From positions 35,787,747-35,851,746 of the forward strand of contig CM068370.1 of assembly GCA_034769895.1 (NCBI GenBank): 64,000 nucleotides of DNA, read 5' to 3'. Numbering within the stretch: the first letter of the stretch is position 1; each line of letters starts with the position of its first letter. Positions 33,945-44,893 of the stretch are shown here, piece by piece. Source of the stretch: Magicicada septendecula (Eukaryota; Arthropoda; Insecta; Hemiptera; Cicadidae). The notes under the pieces were generated by a model. It had not been told where the DNA came from. It saw nothing but the letters and a program-made list of their open reading frames with translations, and did no database searches. A program made the translations under genes and the position numbers.

Positions 33945-35046
33945 TCCCAATTTGTTGGTAAGTAATCAGTAAATATAATGGCAGCCGGTTTAATTGACAA
34001 AGGCCAATTAAACTGGTTCCCCGTGTTATAATGTCAAGAAGAAGAGACGTTATAACAAGATTCATCATATGGAATGCATTCATCTATTTTCAGCGTCTAC
34101 AAAATGCTATTTGGAATGTATAATATGCTGATATAATATTCGATAAAGTTAAGACAAAACTGTATATAATACAACAGTACCCTAAATGAGGTGTATACAT
34201 TTCAATGTACTACATTTTTTTTTACTAAATTATGTTTTTGAAGAAATGAATTGAAGAAAATTATAGAAGTTTAATTTAACTTCTTAGACAACACCTATTT
34301 TTACAACTTTATACCATTTTTCCATTGCTTCATAAAATATTACGATTTTTTTATTCCTTACGATTTTGTGGTTATTTTTAATTAAAATTGTGAAAACCAC
34401 AGGAAAATCACACAAAACTAGATTGTTCAGTAAACTCAGATACACAATGCTTAATTCCTGAAAGACACTAAATTGGACGTACACCACTTGTCAACCACGG
34501 AACTCGTTTTACATAACAAAAGAGTATGAAAACTGCATAATTGCAAAGTGCCCGCAGTAATAATCTTCTACTTGAATATTAAAGGATGCATTGATTTTAT
34601 GTCGTATTCGTAATTTTATTGCATTACATCTGCGACAATCTTTACGACCGTATGATTAATTTCTCGTTTGCTGTGTTAAAATTTGTCTCCGTATGTATTT
34701 CTACATCTTTATCTATTAGTCTCACTTTGTGTCTATCTCAGTTACACACGTGATCACGCGCAAGCACGCGCACACACAAACACATAAAAATGACAGAGTG
34801 ACAGATTAATACGTAACACATTCCTTATGAAAGAGGACGGCCGTTTGAAATTTTCCAAAGGGAATATCTAAATGAAATAGAGCATTTTAAAATTCTTGAC
34901 AGCACTACAGGAAAACAGAGGAAGACCTTGTTACGTTAGTGAATATTCAACAGCGTTTGCTTCCCCAGAATGGGCTGAAGGTTCTGCACTGTGTTTGTAT
35001 GGTGTTACATATATGGGTTACTGAGGAAGTGTTTAGAGTCTTATAT
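33945..35046. other. Intron sequence with a short inverted repeat
   Basis: CCGGTTTAATTG / CCAATTAAACTGG at 33986-34018; otherwise AT-rich, no recognised feature. Confidence 0.45.
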
Positions 35047-35050
35047 ATAT

Positions 35051-36793
35051 TGTAACGTAGCGGTTTATGAGGTACTAGCGAAACGTCCACCTTTAGTCAA
35101 GCCCCACTATTGGGTTCGCCAATCCTGTAACGTAGCGGTTTTTGTAGAGGTTTTAGCGAAAACTTTGTAAGTGGCTTATTGGGTGTTCGTCTTATTTAAT
35201 TAAGCTCCCAATGTTGTAAGCGCCAAATCTGTAACGTGCGGGTTGAGTGTGTTACAGATTACGGGTTTATAGTTAATTCAGCCCCACGGTTGGGTTCGCC
35301 AAATCCGTAACGTGCTACCTTTTACTTTAGAGGTGTTAATGTTTCCGCCTCTCCGCAGTCGCCACTTATGAATTATAATGACCAAAGTTTAAAAAATAAA
35401 GTATTTTGTAATGTTAATCAAAAGCCGAAATCGAGAGTGTGTGATTTGGGGTCAAGCAGGGGAGTTGTTCAGCCTTAGGTTGAAGAGAGAGTAAGTGCCG
35501 ATTGTTTACATTCGGTTTAGACGATTCTGAAATTCTTTTCAAATTGTTCGCCGTGAATTAAATCAGCTGATTGTGAGACGAGTCTCCACGCATAGTACAA
35601 CCAGGCTACACTATGGCAAAGTATGACCCGATCTCTTCTATTTTATTCTGAAATCTGTTACAACTACCCGCTACAAAAAAATATAACACATATTTATTAT
35701 TCAATATAAATTTTTTAATAATATTTATTATTTATTATATTGTTTTTTTTTCTCTGCCGCCAAGATACAAATATCACAGTCGATCTTCTTAATTAAAACA
35801 TAATATCGACTTCATCGAGTAAACATGGAATTGTCAAAAGAAAAAAACATATATGGTTTTGTTTACCAAATTTTATACTATTTTTAAAACATCAATCAAT
35901 ATATAATTCTTAATATTTCCCCAGGGTTAAGGGTAAGTTCTTTTTGTTATGAGATGGTCAGAAATGGATAATTATACTACGCTTTACAAATACCGAAAAA
36001 TATTAAAAATTTTGTTTATTTTCGTATAGTACGTAGTTTCAGAAATGTCCGTAAGAGAGCAGCGTGCGTTTGTTTACTTTAGAACATATGATTAATTTTG
36101 AATAGTTTTTTCGTTCTATCCAACAATTCGGAATGAGTTTTCTTCGTTAAATATGAAACGAAATGTTTATATTACCTCTCTTCTTATAATTCTTACTGGA
36201 AGGAAGCCTTTTCTCTAGTGATGTCCGTCTTAGGTTGTAATTTCATTACTGTCTGGCCCACATTATATCGTCAACTTGAAACATGGCGAAATTCGGCCGA
36301 ATCATCAGAATGGTTTTCTTTCACTGTTTATTATGGAGTATAACCATTTAATTTTGATAAATAAGGTAGGATTATATAATGTTCATATGGCTTTTTAATT
36401 TTATACTAATTTTGCACTTCTCCAAAGTTTCAAAAAGGATATTTTAATAGAATTGTGGTAGCTTCATTTTGTCAACTCGCCAGGTTTAATTTCCAAATTT
36501 TATTATTAACAATACTTGTTATTCTCGTCACTCTTAGTAACCCATAATATTTTTATTATACAGGCAGTTTGTAATTATTATAAATTTATATTTTATTTAC
36601 CGAAAAATAACTCTTTTTAATTCAGGTTTCTTTCCCAATTCGGTTTACATAATAGGTTTCTGTTCATTTTCTTATGACCTTGTATATAAGTATTTAATAT
36701 TTGTATTATCTTTAAATGAATTTATATATTATTTATTAGTCTCTCATAGTATTCCTACACTGCCCTACTTCCTTCTGCCATTTCCCTCATATA
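35051..36793 (-). repeat. Left arm of a 3.6-kb palindrome
   Basis: Reverse complement of 36914-38656, both arms exactly 1,743 bp with no net indels. A handful of substitutions were seen by eye (for example GGTACTAGCG against GGTATTAGCG, and CTCCGCAGTCGCC against CTGAGGAGAG-side changes), so identity is roughly 99.5%. The outer end is TGTAACG. Confidence 0.95.
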
Positions 36794-36913
36794 GTATTAT
36801 TTTAATTTTTTATTATCATTTGATATTTAAATCTTTTATGTTTTTTAAAACTAACCCTGGGTTATCTTATACTAACACAAATATTTGCAAAAATATAAAA
36901 TTAACTTAGGTAT
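36794..36913. other. Palindrome centre (spacer)
   Basis: 120 bp of AT-rich unique sequence (includes AACTAACCCTGGGTTATC) between the arms. Confidence 0.9.
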
Positions 36914-38656
36914 TATATGAGGGAAATGGCAGAAGGAAGTAGGGCAGTGTAGGAATACTATGAGAGACTAATAAATAATATATAAATTCATTTAAAGATA
37001 ATACAAATATTAAATACTTATATACAAGGTCATAAGAAAATGAACAGAAACCTATTATGTAAACCGAATTGGGAAAGAAACCTGAATTAAAAAGAGTTAT
37101 TTTTCGGTAAATAAAATATAAATTTATAATAATTACAAACTGCCTGTATAATAAAAATATTATGGGTTACTAAGAGTGACGAGAATAACAAGTATTGTTA
37201 ATAATAAAATTTGGAAATTAAACCTGGCGAGTTGACAAAATGATGCTACCACAATTCTATTAAAATATCCTTTTTGAAACTTTGGAGAAGTGCAAAATTA
37301 GTATAAAATTAAAAAGCCATATGAACATTATATAATCCTACCTTATTTATCAAAATTAAATGGTTATACTCCATAATAAACAGTGAAAGAAAACCATTCT
37401 GATGATTCGGCCGAATTTCGCCATGTTTCAAGTTGACGATATAATATGGGCCAGACAGTAATGAAATTACAACCTAAGACGGACATCACTAGAGAAAAGG
37501 CTTCCTTCCAGTAAGAATTATAAGAAGAGAGGTAATATAAACATTTCGTTTCATATTTAACGAAGAAAACTCATTCCGAATTGTTGGATAGAACGAAAAA
37601 ACTATTCAAAATTAATCATATGTTCTAAAGTAAACAAACGCACGCTGCTCTCTTACGGACATTTCTGAAACTACGTACTATACGAAAATAAACAAAATTT
37701 TTAATATTTTTCGGTATTTGTAAAGCGTAGTATAATTATCCATTTCTGACCATCTCATAACAAAAAGAACTTACCCTTAACCCTGGGGAAATATTAAGAA
37801 TTATATATTGATTGATGTTTTAAAAATAGTATAAAATTTGGTAAACAAAACCATATATGTTTTTTTCTTTTGACAATTCCATGTTTACTCGATGAAGTCG
37901 ATATTATGTTTTAATTAAGAAGATCGACTGTGATATTTGTATCTTGGCGGCAGAGAAAAAAAAACAATATAATAAATAATAAATATTATTAAAAAATTTA
38001 TATTGAATAATAAATATGTGTTATATTTTTTTGTAGCGGGTAGTTGTAACAGATTTCAGAATAAAATAGAAGAGATCGGGTCATACTTTGCCATAGTGTA
38101 GCCTGGTTGTACTATGCGTGGAGACTCGTCTCACAATCAGCTGATTTAATTCACGGCGAACAATTTGAAAAGAATTTCAGAATCGTCTAAACCGAATGTA
38201 AACAATCGGCACTTACTCTCTCTTCAACCTAAGGCTGAACAACTCCCCTGCTTGACCCCAAATCACACACTCTCGATTTCGGCTTTTGATTAACATTACA
38301 AAATACTTTATTTTTTAAACTTTGGTCATTATAATTCATAAGTTGCGACTGAGGAGAGGCGGAAACATTAACACCTCTAAAGTAAAAGGCAGCACGTTAC
38401 GGATTTGGCGAACCCAACCGTGGGGCTGAATTAACTATAAACCCGTAATCTGTAACACACTCAACCCGCACGTTACAGATTTGGCGCTTACAACATTGGG
38501 AGCTTAATTAAATAAGACGAACACCCAATAAGCCACTTACAAAGTTTTCGCTAAAACCTCTACAAAAACCGCTACGTTACAGGATTGGCGAACCCAATAG
38601 TGGGGCTTGACTAAAGGTGGACGTTTCGCTAATACCTCATAAACCGCTACGTTACA
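36914..38656 (+). repeat. Right arm of the palindrome, LTR-like, ends CGTTACA
   Basis: Ends CGCTACGTTACA at 38656, three bases before an exact tRNA-Lys primer-binding site, so this arm's end is the 3' end of the LTR. Whether the LTR is the whole 3.6-kb palindrome, this 1.74-kb arm, or a shorter part cannot be settled without a 3' LTR. Confidence 0.85.
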
Positions 38657-38659
38657 TAT

Positions 38660-38677
38660 TGGCGCCCAACGTGGGGC
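38660..38677 (+). promoter_or_regulatory. Primer-binding site, tRNA-Lys type (copy 1)
   Basis: TGGCGCCCAACGTGGGGC, 18 bases, identical to the known primer-binding site complementary to the 3' end of tRNA-Lys1,2. It starts three bases after the LTR end CGTTACA. Confidence 0.9.
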
Positions 38678-38910
38678 TGAATTAACTACAAACCCGTAAT
38701 CTGTAACACACTCAACCCGCACGTTACAGATTTGGCGCTTACAACATTGGGAGCTTAATTAAATAAGACGAACACCCAATAAGCCACTTACAAAGTTTTC
38801 GCTAAAACCTCTACAAAAACCGCTACGTTACAGGATTGGCGAACCCAATAGTGGGGCTTGACTAAAGGTGGACGTTTCGCTAATACCTCATAAACCGCTA
38901 CGTTACATAT

Positions 38911-38928
38911 TGGCGCCCAACGTGGGGC
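38911..38928 (+). promoter_or_regulatory. Primer-binding site, tRNA-Lys type (copy 2)
   Basis: Second exact copy, 251 bp downstream of the first, also preceded by CGTTACATAT. Confidence 0.88.
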
Positions 38929-39290
38929 TGAATTAACTATAAACCCGTAATCTGTGACACACTCAACCTGCACGTTACAGATTTGGCGCTTACAACATTG
39001 GGAGCTTAATTAAATAAGACGAACACCCAATAAGCCACTTACAAAGTTTTCGCTAAAACCTCTACAAAAACCGCACGTTACAGAATTGGCGCTCAACGTA
39101 AAAGGGCTGTAATTAGAAAAGAATTTTGATATTTAATAAAAATATATACCAAAAAATCTAATTATCGTTGGCAGTTATGAGAAAACAAGAAATGCATAAT
39201 ACCCGAGGCAAATCGAAGAAGAGGGCAGAAGAATAGGAGATTGAAGAAGGTGGACAGGAACAAGAAATAGAATTAGTCACGGACAGTGAA

Positions 39291-40886
39291 ATGGACCAAC
39301 AGACAGGTGATACAGAAGAAACCGAAATAGTTATGGATACGGAAACGGAAATAATTGAAGAGGATGCCCAAGGGGATCAACCAGATAAATCCAACCAAAA
39401 AGAAGATATAAGCATACAGGAGATGTTAAGAATTATAATGGAAGGGAATAACAAGATCCAGGAAGATAATAAGCGAACCAATGAGGAACATAAAGAAAAT
39501 TTTAGGAGACAGGAGGAAAAATTTGATAAAATAGAGGAGAACTCAAGGAAACAAAATGAAACTTTGAGGGATAGTTTAAAACAAATTGAGAAAATAAACG
39601 AAGAAAATTTAAAACAATTTGAGGGTAAAATGGAGAGTTTCAACAAGGAATTAAGAGAAAATCTAGAGAGTAAAATTGAACTGGTCAGTAATACGCTAAG
39701 CCAAAGAGTAGATGAATATAAGGAAGAGGCAGAGAAGAAAGTAATAGAAACTAATCAAAGATTAGATAAAACTGAAGAGAAGGTGGAACTAATTAAAACC
39801 GGAGTCGAGGCACGATTGGAAAAGGAGGAACAAAATAATCAAGTTCGTGTAATGGCCATACGACAAGAAAACAATGACCAGTTAGATAGTATCAAGAGCA
39901 GTCTAAACTGTAAATTTTCAGAGTTCCATAAAACAGTAGAGAATGTAAAATATCAGTGTGATAGCCAAGCAGAGAAATTAGATAGTTTGCAACAAATACA
40001 AACCAATTTTCAATGTGATGTAGGTAGAATCAGTTCTAGATCTGCATGCAGCAGTCCTCATGTTTATCAAGATAGTAAGGAAAGTGTAAACTTTCGGGAT
40101 TATCGCAGAAACCCACTTGAATTTTTAGGGAGAGTAGACGAAATTTTGAACAGATCAAAGGAGAATCGATGGAATATGATAAAAGGTATATTAGACGAAT
40201 CGTTCAAAAATATCAATGATAATTGGTGGACAGCAATTAGGAACAAGGTGTGTGATTATGGGGGTTTCAAAACAAGGTTCAAACTTAAGTACTGGTCAGA
40301 GTCAGTACAAAACATTATTAGGGACGATATCTGTCATGGTAGGTATGACCGTACAGTGGGACAAACACCTACTGCTTACTTTTTGGGGAAGGTGTGTATA
40401 GCAAAGTATTTAGACCCTAAGATACCTGAAGAGTGTCTAGTGACCAAAATGGCGTATCATTTTGAAGAGAAGATCATCAGTGCCCGATTAAGTGGACAAG
40501 TAAAAACTATTGGAGGCATGGAAACGCTACTGGAAAATTATGAACAGGAATCTTATTATAGGAGAAGTAGATGGAGGTCAGGGAATACCGAGGAGCGGAG
40601 GAATGAACCACCAAGAGAGAATCGGCCCAGAGTTAATTATGTGCATGCTAATAACAATTATTTCAATAATAGATATCGAGGAAGATGGCCTAATAATAAT
40701 CGACAAAATTACAGACATGATTCTTATCACCGAGAAGAAGGTCCACAAAGGAGTATGAGCGCTGAGCAACCTAGATTCAGAGATAGTGATGAAGAAAGGA
40801 GACCGATAAGCCATATTCAACAAAATGAAAATGTTGAGCCAAACAATAATAATGATGTAAATAGGGGAAACGGGTACCAGCAGTGA
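39291..40886 (+). CDS. Retrotransposon Gag polyprotein
   Basis: 531 residues from ATG 39291, intact. Residues ~40-250 are highly charged and predicted coiled coil (heptad-like KIQEDNKRTNEEH, ESKIELVSNTLSQRVDEYKEE). Residues ~265-410 are a capsid-like domain with NFRDYRRNPLEFLGRVDEIL and WWTAIRNKV, resembling the gag retrotransposon capsid fold in hydrophobic spacing. The C-terminal ~100 residues are Arg/Asn rich (RYRGRWPNNNRQNYRHD), probably binding RNA in place of the CCHC zinc knuckle, which is absent. Gag ends in TGA at 40884-40886, just after the frameshift heptamer. Intactness suggests a fairly recent insertion or selection on gag. Confidence 0.88.
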   Translation: MDQQTGDTEETEIVMDTETEIIEEDAQGDQPDKSNQKEDISIQEMLRIIMEGNNKIQEDNKRTNEEHKENFRRQEEKFDKIEENSRKQNETLRDSLKQIEKINEENLKQFEGKMESFNKELRENLESKIELVSNTLSQRVDEYKEEAEKKVIETNQRLDKTEEKVELIKTGVEARLEKEEQNNQVRVMAIRQENNDQLDSIKSSLNCKFSEFHKTVENVKYQCDSQAEKLDSLQQIQTNFQCDVGRISSRSACSSPHVYQDSKESVNFRDYRRNPLEFLGRVDEILNRSKENRWNMIKGILDESFKNINDNWWTAIRNKVCDYGGFKTRFKLKYWSESVQNIIRDDICHGRYDRTVGQTPTAYFLGKVCIAKYLDPKIPEECLVTKMAYHFEEKIISARLSGQVKTIGGMETLLENYEQESYYRRSRWRSGNTEERRNEPPRENRPRVNYVHANNNYFNNRYRGRWPNNNRQNYRHDSYHREEGPQRSMSAEQPRFRDSDEERRPISHIQQNENVEPNNNNDVNRGNGYQQ

Positions 40887-40926
40887 GAACAGATGATTGC
40901 CCGTCACTGCTAGAAACAACAGGGCA
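40865..40926 (+). promoter_or_regulatory. -1 programmed ribosomal frameshift signal (slippery site plus stem/pseudoknot)
   Basis: Heptamer G GGA AAC (40865-40871) lies in the gag frame as X XXY YYZ, in the only window (40865-40886) where gag and the -1 pol frame overlap (TAG at 40862 bounds pol). After a 7-base spacer, AGCAGTGA (40879-40886) can pair with TCACTGCT (40904-40911). Loop bases TGCCC (40898-40902) can pair with GGGCA (40922-40926), forming an H-type pseudoknot. Confidence 0.82.
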
Positions 40927-43597
40927 CAGAATTTACCATAAACCCAATAATAATACTAAATTAAATCAACCAATAACCATTATCAGAAATAATTTTCTAA
41001 AAAATATACAGTCCGAGTTAATGGAAGAGAGAGCAATTAAAGAGTCATCACCAAACAATGACATAGTCTATATACAAATAAAATTAAATGGAGTGTCAGC
41101 AGAGGCCATGATTGATACAGGAGCCAATATTTCAATTATTGACCAATTAGAACTAGATCGTATTACTGAGCTAACTACTGAGAGAATACCTACTTTACCA
41201 ATTAATAATTTAACAATTGTTGGTGCTACCGGGAAACAAAATAAAACAATCAAAAAACAAGTGTCTTTGAATGTTACCGCTAATGGAATAGGAATAACTA
41301 TGGGATTTTTAGTAGCAAAAGGGCTACCGTTTAGGGTGTTAATAGGGTGTGATATGCTACGGCAACACACTGCAATTATAAATCTGGCCAGGGGTATAGT
41401 AACCTTGAGCACAGAAAATGGTGAGTTAACGGCTGAGATAATTGGTAGCCAAAGTGCCCCTCAGTGTCCGAGCTCATTTTTTGTTAGGGAGGATAATAGA
41501 TTAACCCTAGGTAACAACACAGAAGTAACAGAATCAAAGATTTGGCAAGAGAAAATAGAAGAAATAATTGAGTTTCAGAATAGGCAGGCACCGGAAATAA
41601 TTAGTATAGAACAGAAACAACAACTTATAAAAATTTATAATAAATATAAATCAGTATTCTCAGAATCACCAGGAAAAGCAAAAAACTTCTTGTGTGAACT
41701 AAAGTTCAAGGAAAATGTAAATTTTAATAAACGATCATACCCTATTGCTCAAGCTTTGAAGAAGGCAGCAAGGAAAGAAATTCAAAGAATGATATTAGAA
41801 GACATAATTGAAAGAAGTAGTTCTCCGTATACCAGCCCATTGGTAGCTATACCGAAGAAAGATGGTCAAGTCAGACTATGTCTTGATGCTCGGGAGTTGA
41901 ATAAAATGCTCATTAACGATCGCACGTCTCCAGGTGAGATTGAAGAGATAATGAAAAAATTCTATGGATGCAAGTACATGAGTACTTGGGATGCAGTCTG
42001 TGGATATTGGCAAATAGAGTTGCACCCTAACAGCAGACAATATGTTGCTTTCATATTCGAAGGACGAAATTATCACTTTAAGCGTTTGCCTTTTGGATTG
42101 GTAAATTCTGTGGCCGTGTTCATCCAGTGCATGGACCAAATTTTAGGTAAGGAAGTTTTAGATTTTACTACCATATATGTGGATGACATATTAATTACGT
42201 CTTGTACTTGGGAGGAGTATTGTAACCGAGTGGAAACAGTGTTAAATAAACTTTTGCAACATAATATAACTTTAAAACTGGATAAATCTAAATTTATCAC
42301 CATGAACTACCATTTTTAGGGTTCATTTTATCTGCTACTGGAATTAAACCATTTCCTGAAAAAGTAAAGGCTATTCAAGATTTTCCTAAACCAAAAAACT
42401 TGAAACAATTACAATCCTTTTTGGGGATATGCAACTATTATAGAAAATTTCAACAGAATTATTCAGAAGTAACGGCCAAATTTCAATGTTTACTTTCAAA
42501 GGAAAATAAGTGGAGAGGGGAAGAAAGTGAAGATAATAAAAAATAAATTTCTTGACAGCATCATGTTACATCACCCAAATTTTAATAAACGTTTTTTCAT
42601 AAATTGTGATGCTAGTAACATTAGCCTTGGAAGTGAGCTATATCAGGAAGATGAGGAAGGAAATCATGGGGTTATCAGTTTTGCAAGCAGAGTACTGAGT
42701 AGTTGTGAGAGGAATTATACAGTAACGGAAAAGGAACTGCTGAGTGTTGTGTTCTCATGTATAAAATTTCGAACATTTATATTGGGATACCCAGTGACCA
42801 TCAGAACTGATCATAGATCAATTTCGTTTTTAAAAAATTGCAAACTTAACCACGGCAGACTTACTAGATGGGTATTAATACTTCAAGAATATAATTTAGA
42901 CTGGGAATATATTCCGGGTAAGAAGAATGTAATAGCAGACCGATTGTCCCGGATTAATCTCGAAAAAGGAACTTGTGAAATAGACCCAGAAAGTATTGGA
43001 AAAATATATTACATTATTAAGATGGCAAAAGAGTTACAAGATATAATTAATAAAATAAAAGTCGATCAACAAAGGGACACTAAATTAACAAAAATTAAGG
43101 AACGAATATTACAACATGACCCTATAATAATGAAATTTTTTTGTGTTTATGAAGAGATCCTTTTTATTCGTCCTACCATTAAGGATCATGTCTGGAAGAT
43201 GTATGTGCCAGCAGCAACAGAAGTAGCATTGATTCAGGATTATCATGAAAGATATGGCCATATGGGATCACTCAAAGTTATTAAAGCTCTATCTGAACAT
43301 TGTTACGTGAAAGCTATAAATAAAAGAGTAAGGGAGATAGTAAAAACCTGTAACATATGTCAGCTAGTAAAAGTAAATAATGAGAAGAGAACGGGCGCAA
43401 TGATTACAATAAAATCTAATAATAAACTTGAAAAGACATTCTTGGATATCTGTGGACCTTTTCCCAGAAGTGGAGGAAGACATAAATATAAATATATCAT
43501 CATATTATTTGATCATTATTCGAAATACACAAAACTCTACGCTATTAGTAGAGCCACAACGAATCGAAAAGGTTGTTTCGATTTCAATGTAAAATAA
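40865..43597 (+). pseudogene. Retrotransposon Pol (protease, RT, RNase H, partial integrase), frameshifted and truncated
   Basis: Frame opens at 40865 in the -1 frame relative to gag. Protease: AMIDTGANISII with catalytic D at 41114. RT: VAIPKKDGQVRLCLDARELN (41840s), LPFGLVNS and YVDD at 42176-42187. A frameshift near 42298 moves reading to another frame (FLGFILSATGIKPFP...FLGICNYYRKF), and a second near 42525 restores the original frame. RNase H: FINCDAS (42600) and tether YIPGKKNVIADRLSR. Integrase: zinc region H-x-x-x-x-H (HERYGH) and C-x-x-C (CNIC), then the first core Asp (FLDICGPF) and loss of sequence after ~43563; the second Asp and Glu are absent. Dead as an enzyme source. Confidence 0.88.
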
Positions 43598-43750
43598 CGA
43601 ATATTCGATTTAATTAACGATTTACTTACTTATTTCTTTAATTTTCATTTACTTAAACAGCTGTTTTGTCGGTTATATTGGAACTATTTAATGTTTATAT
43701 TATATATTTTTTATTAAATTTATAATTTTAAATAAATCATCTTGTTTTGT

Positions 43751-44040
43751 TCATATTTGAGTTTGTTCTTTAATTAATAAATTATTGTTATTGTCTTTGT
43801 AAACATTAATATTTTCCCAACTATTCATTTTTTGACCTTTTTGTTGGTGTTTAATTAACATTATATTTTCAATATCTGGAAATTTGTGGTTATTATTTAG
43901 ACAATAAGTGGCTAAATCAAATTTGGTTTTAAAAATGCATCGTGGTGTTGAAGGAATCTATCGAGTAATTGTTTCTTTGTCTGGCCTACGTAAAGTTTAT
44001 TGCAATCTGGATATTCCATTTTGTACATTCCGTTTGTGTA
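43751..44040 (-). pseudogene. Penelope-like element GIY-YIG endonuclease remnant
   Basis: The minus strand reads TNGMYKMEYPDCNKLYVGQT, where GMY and YVG correspond to the GIY and YIG of the nuclease and PDC-N supplies the CxxC-type insertion seen in Penelope elements. After a one-base frameshift it continues with DLATYCLNNNHKFPDIENIM, the conserved His/Asn-His stretch, and ends at a stop at 43751-43753. Penelope-like elements encode RT followed by this nuclease; the RT is not present here. It abuts the truncated end of the gypsy element. Confidence 0.82.
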
Positions 44041-44044
44041 TATA

Positions 44045-44636
44045 CTTGAGACAGTAAAAGACTGTCGAAACAGTGTAAAACAAATTTAATAATATTTCTT
44101 GTGAGAAATAAGAAATATTGTTTATAATTAATAATACGTACATTATTAATATAACGATGGTCGTGGTATAGATGCTCGAAATGTGTCTCATCTAAATTAT
44201 ATGTAAGTAAAATTTATCTTGACTCAAATGTTTTAAATAACATGAACAATGTAGTCCGTGGCAGCTATTAACATAGTCTCTGCTGTTGTAACTACTTTTT
44301 ATTATTTTTTGTTTTTATTTTTAGTGAATAGTGAGATAAAATAAATTTTAAAAATGAGGCTAAGTTTGAAGAAAAAAATAATTTTTAGGATATCAAATAT
44401 TCATTTATATGCCAAGCAAAAAGAATAAATAAATATTTGTTTATATGTAAATTTATAAATTTTAGAATAAATCTGTAAACTGATAGCAATAACAAATATA
44501 GCTTACAGTTCTATAACCCACTTGACACTCTTGTGTAAGAATCGAACTTACGATTTTTTACGATAACAGATTGTGTTGGAAACACTTTATTTTATTTTTT
44601 GTTTTTGTCTATACTAAATTTGTTTTCTCTTTCCTA
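44045..44636. other. End of intron 2
   Basis: AT-rich intron sequence, with a small inverted repeat AATATTTCTTGTGAG / AAATAAGAAATATT near 44091-44118 and a pyrimidine tract CTCTTTCCTATTTAG at the acceptor. Confidence 0.6.
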
Positions 44637-44641
44637 TTTAG

Positions 44642-44793
44642 GAGACGCAATGAACTTGTTTCTGAACGATAACTGGAGGAGCGTGGCCCAAGAATTCAAA
44701 CCGGTTCTCGAAGAAACGATCGGGCAACTGTTTAAAAAGTTTTCCAACAAGATATTCAGTAAATATCCTTTTGATCAGTTGTTACCTCCGTAG
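44642..44793 (+). CDS. Takeout/JHBP-family protein, terminal exon
   Basis: Acceptor CCTATTTAG before 44642; stop TAG at 44791-44793. Reads DAMNLFLNDNWRSVAQEFKP, VLEETIGQLFKKFSNKIFSK and YPFDQLLPP. The last block is the family's usual C-terminus (…N..F…P.D.L.P.), and NxFLNxNW is the classic takeout motif. The first two bases complete the Gly codon from 30363. Together the three exons give ~145 residues, about the last 60% of a typical ~250-residue takeout protein. Ligand unknown. Confidence 0.94.
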
Positions 44794-44887
44794 TTCATAA
44801 CAATTCAGTGTTTTGTAGCCAGTAAGCTGTAACTTATTACAAATTTTCATGTTTATAATTTGTTATAAAATTTGTTGTTCATTTTGT

Positions 44888-44893
44888 AATAAA
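44888..44893 (+). promoter_or_regulatory. Polyadenylation signal of the takeout-like gene
   Basis: AATAAA 95 bases after the stop codon, followed by a T-rich region. Confidence 0.75.

Larger units (their letters stand above)
38395..39110 (+). repeat. Tandem 251-bp leader repeats with nine CGTTAC...TTGGCG junction copies
   Basis: Period 251 bp (38661 against 38912; first copy 254). Each period contains three sub-repeats in which CGTTAC is followed within a few bases by TTGGCG: 38395, 38471, 38575, 38650, 38722, 38826, 38901, 38973 and 39076. Spacings repeat as ~76, 104, 75. The LTR-end/PBS junction itself has therefore been amplified. Confidence 0.92.
35051..43563 (+). mobile_element. Ty3/gypsy LTR retrotransposon, 3'-truncated, with palindromic 5' end
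   Basis: Layout: LTR-like palindrome (35051-38656), PBS (38660), repeated leader (38395-39110), gag (39291), frameshift signal (40865), pol with protease-RT-RNase H-integrase order (to ~43563), the order that defines Ty3/gypsy. It is cut off inside integrase, before the second catalytic acid, with no 3' LTR in the window. The left end is TGTAACG preceded by ATAT (35047-35050), the same target sequence flanking the solo LTRs at 14151 and 58911. It lies in intron 2 of the host gene in the same orientation. Gag lacks a CCHC knuckle. Confidence 0.85.

Noticed and set aside
35051-38656. Palindrome as a simple assembly artefact
   Set aside because: Arms differ by several substitutions and have a 120-bp unique centre and ends at LTR termini, so a pure mirror error is unlikely; it still needs long-read support.
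38537-38973. Two similar 61-residue frames as duplicated genes
   Set aside because: They are translations of the 251-bp leader repeats of the retroelement on the minus strand.
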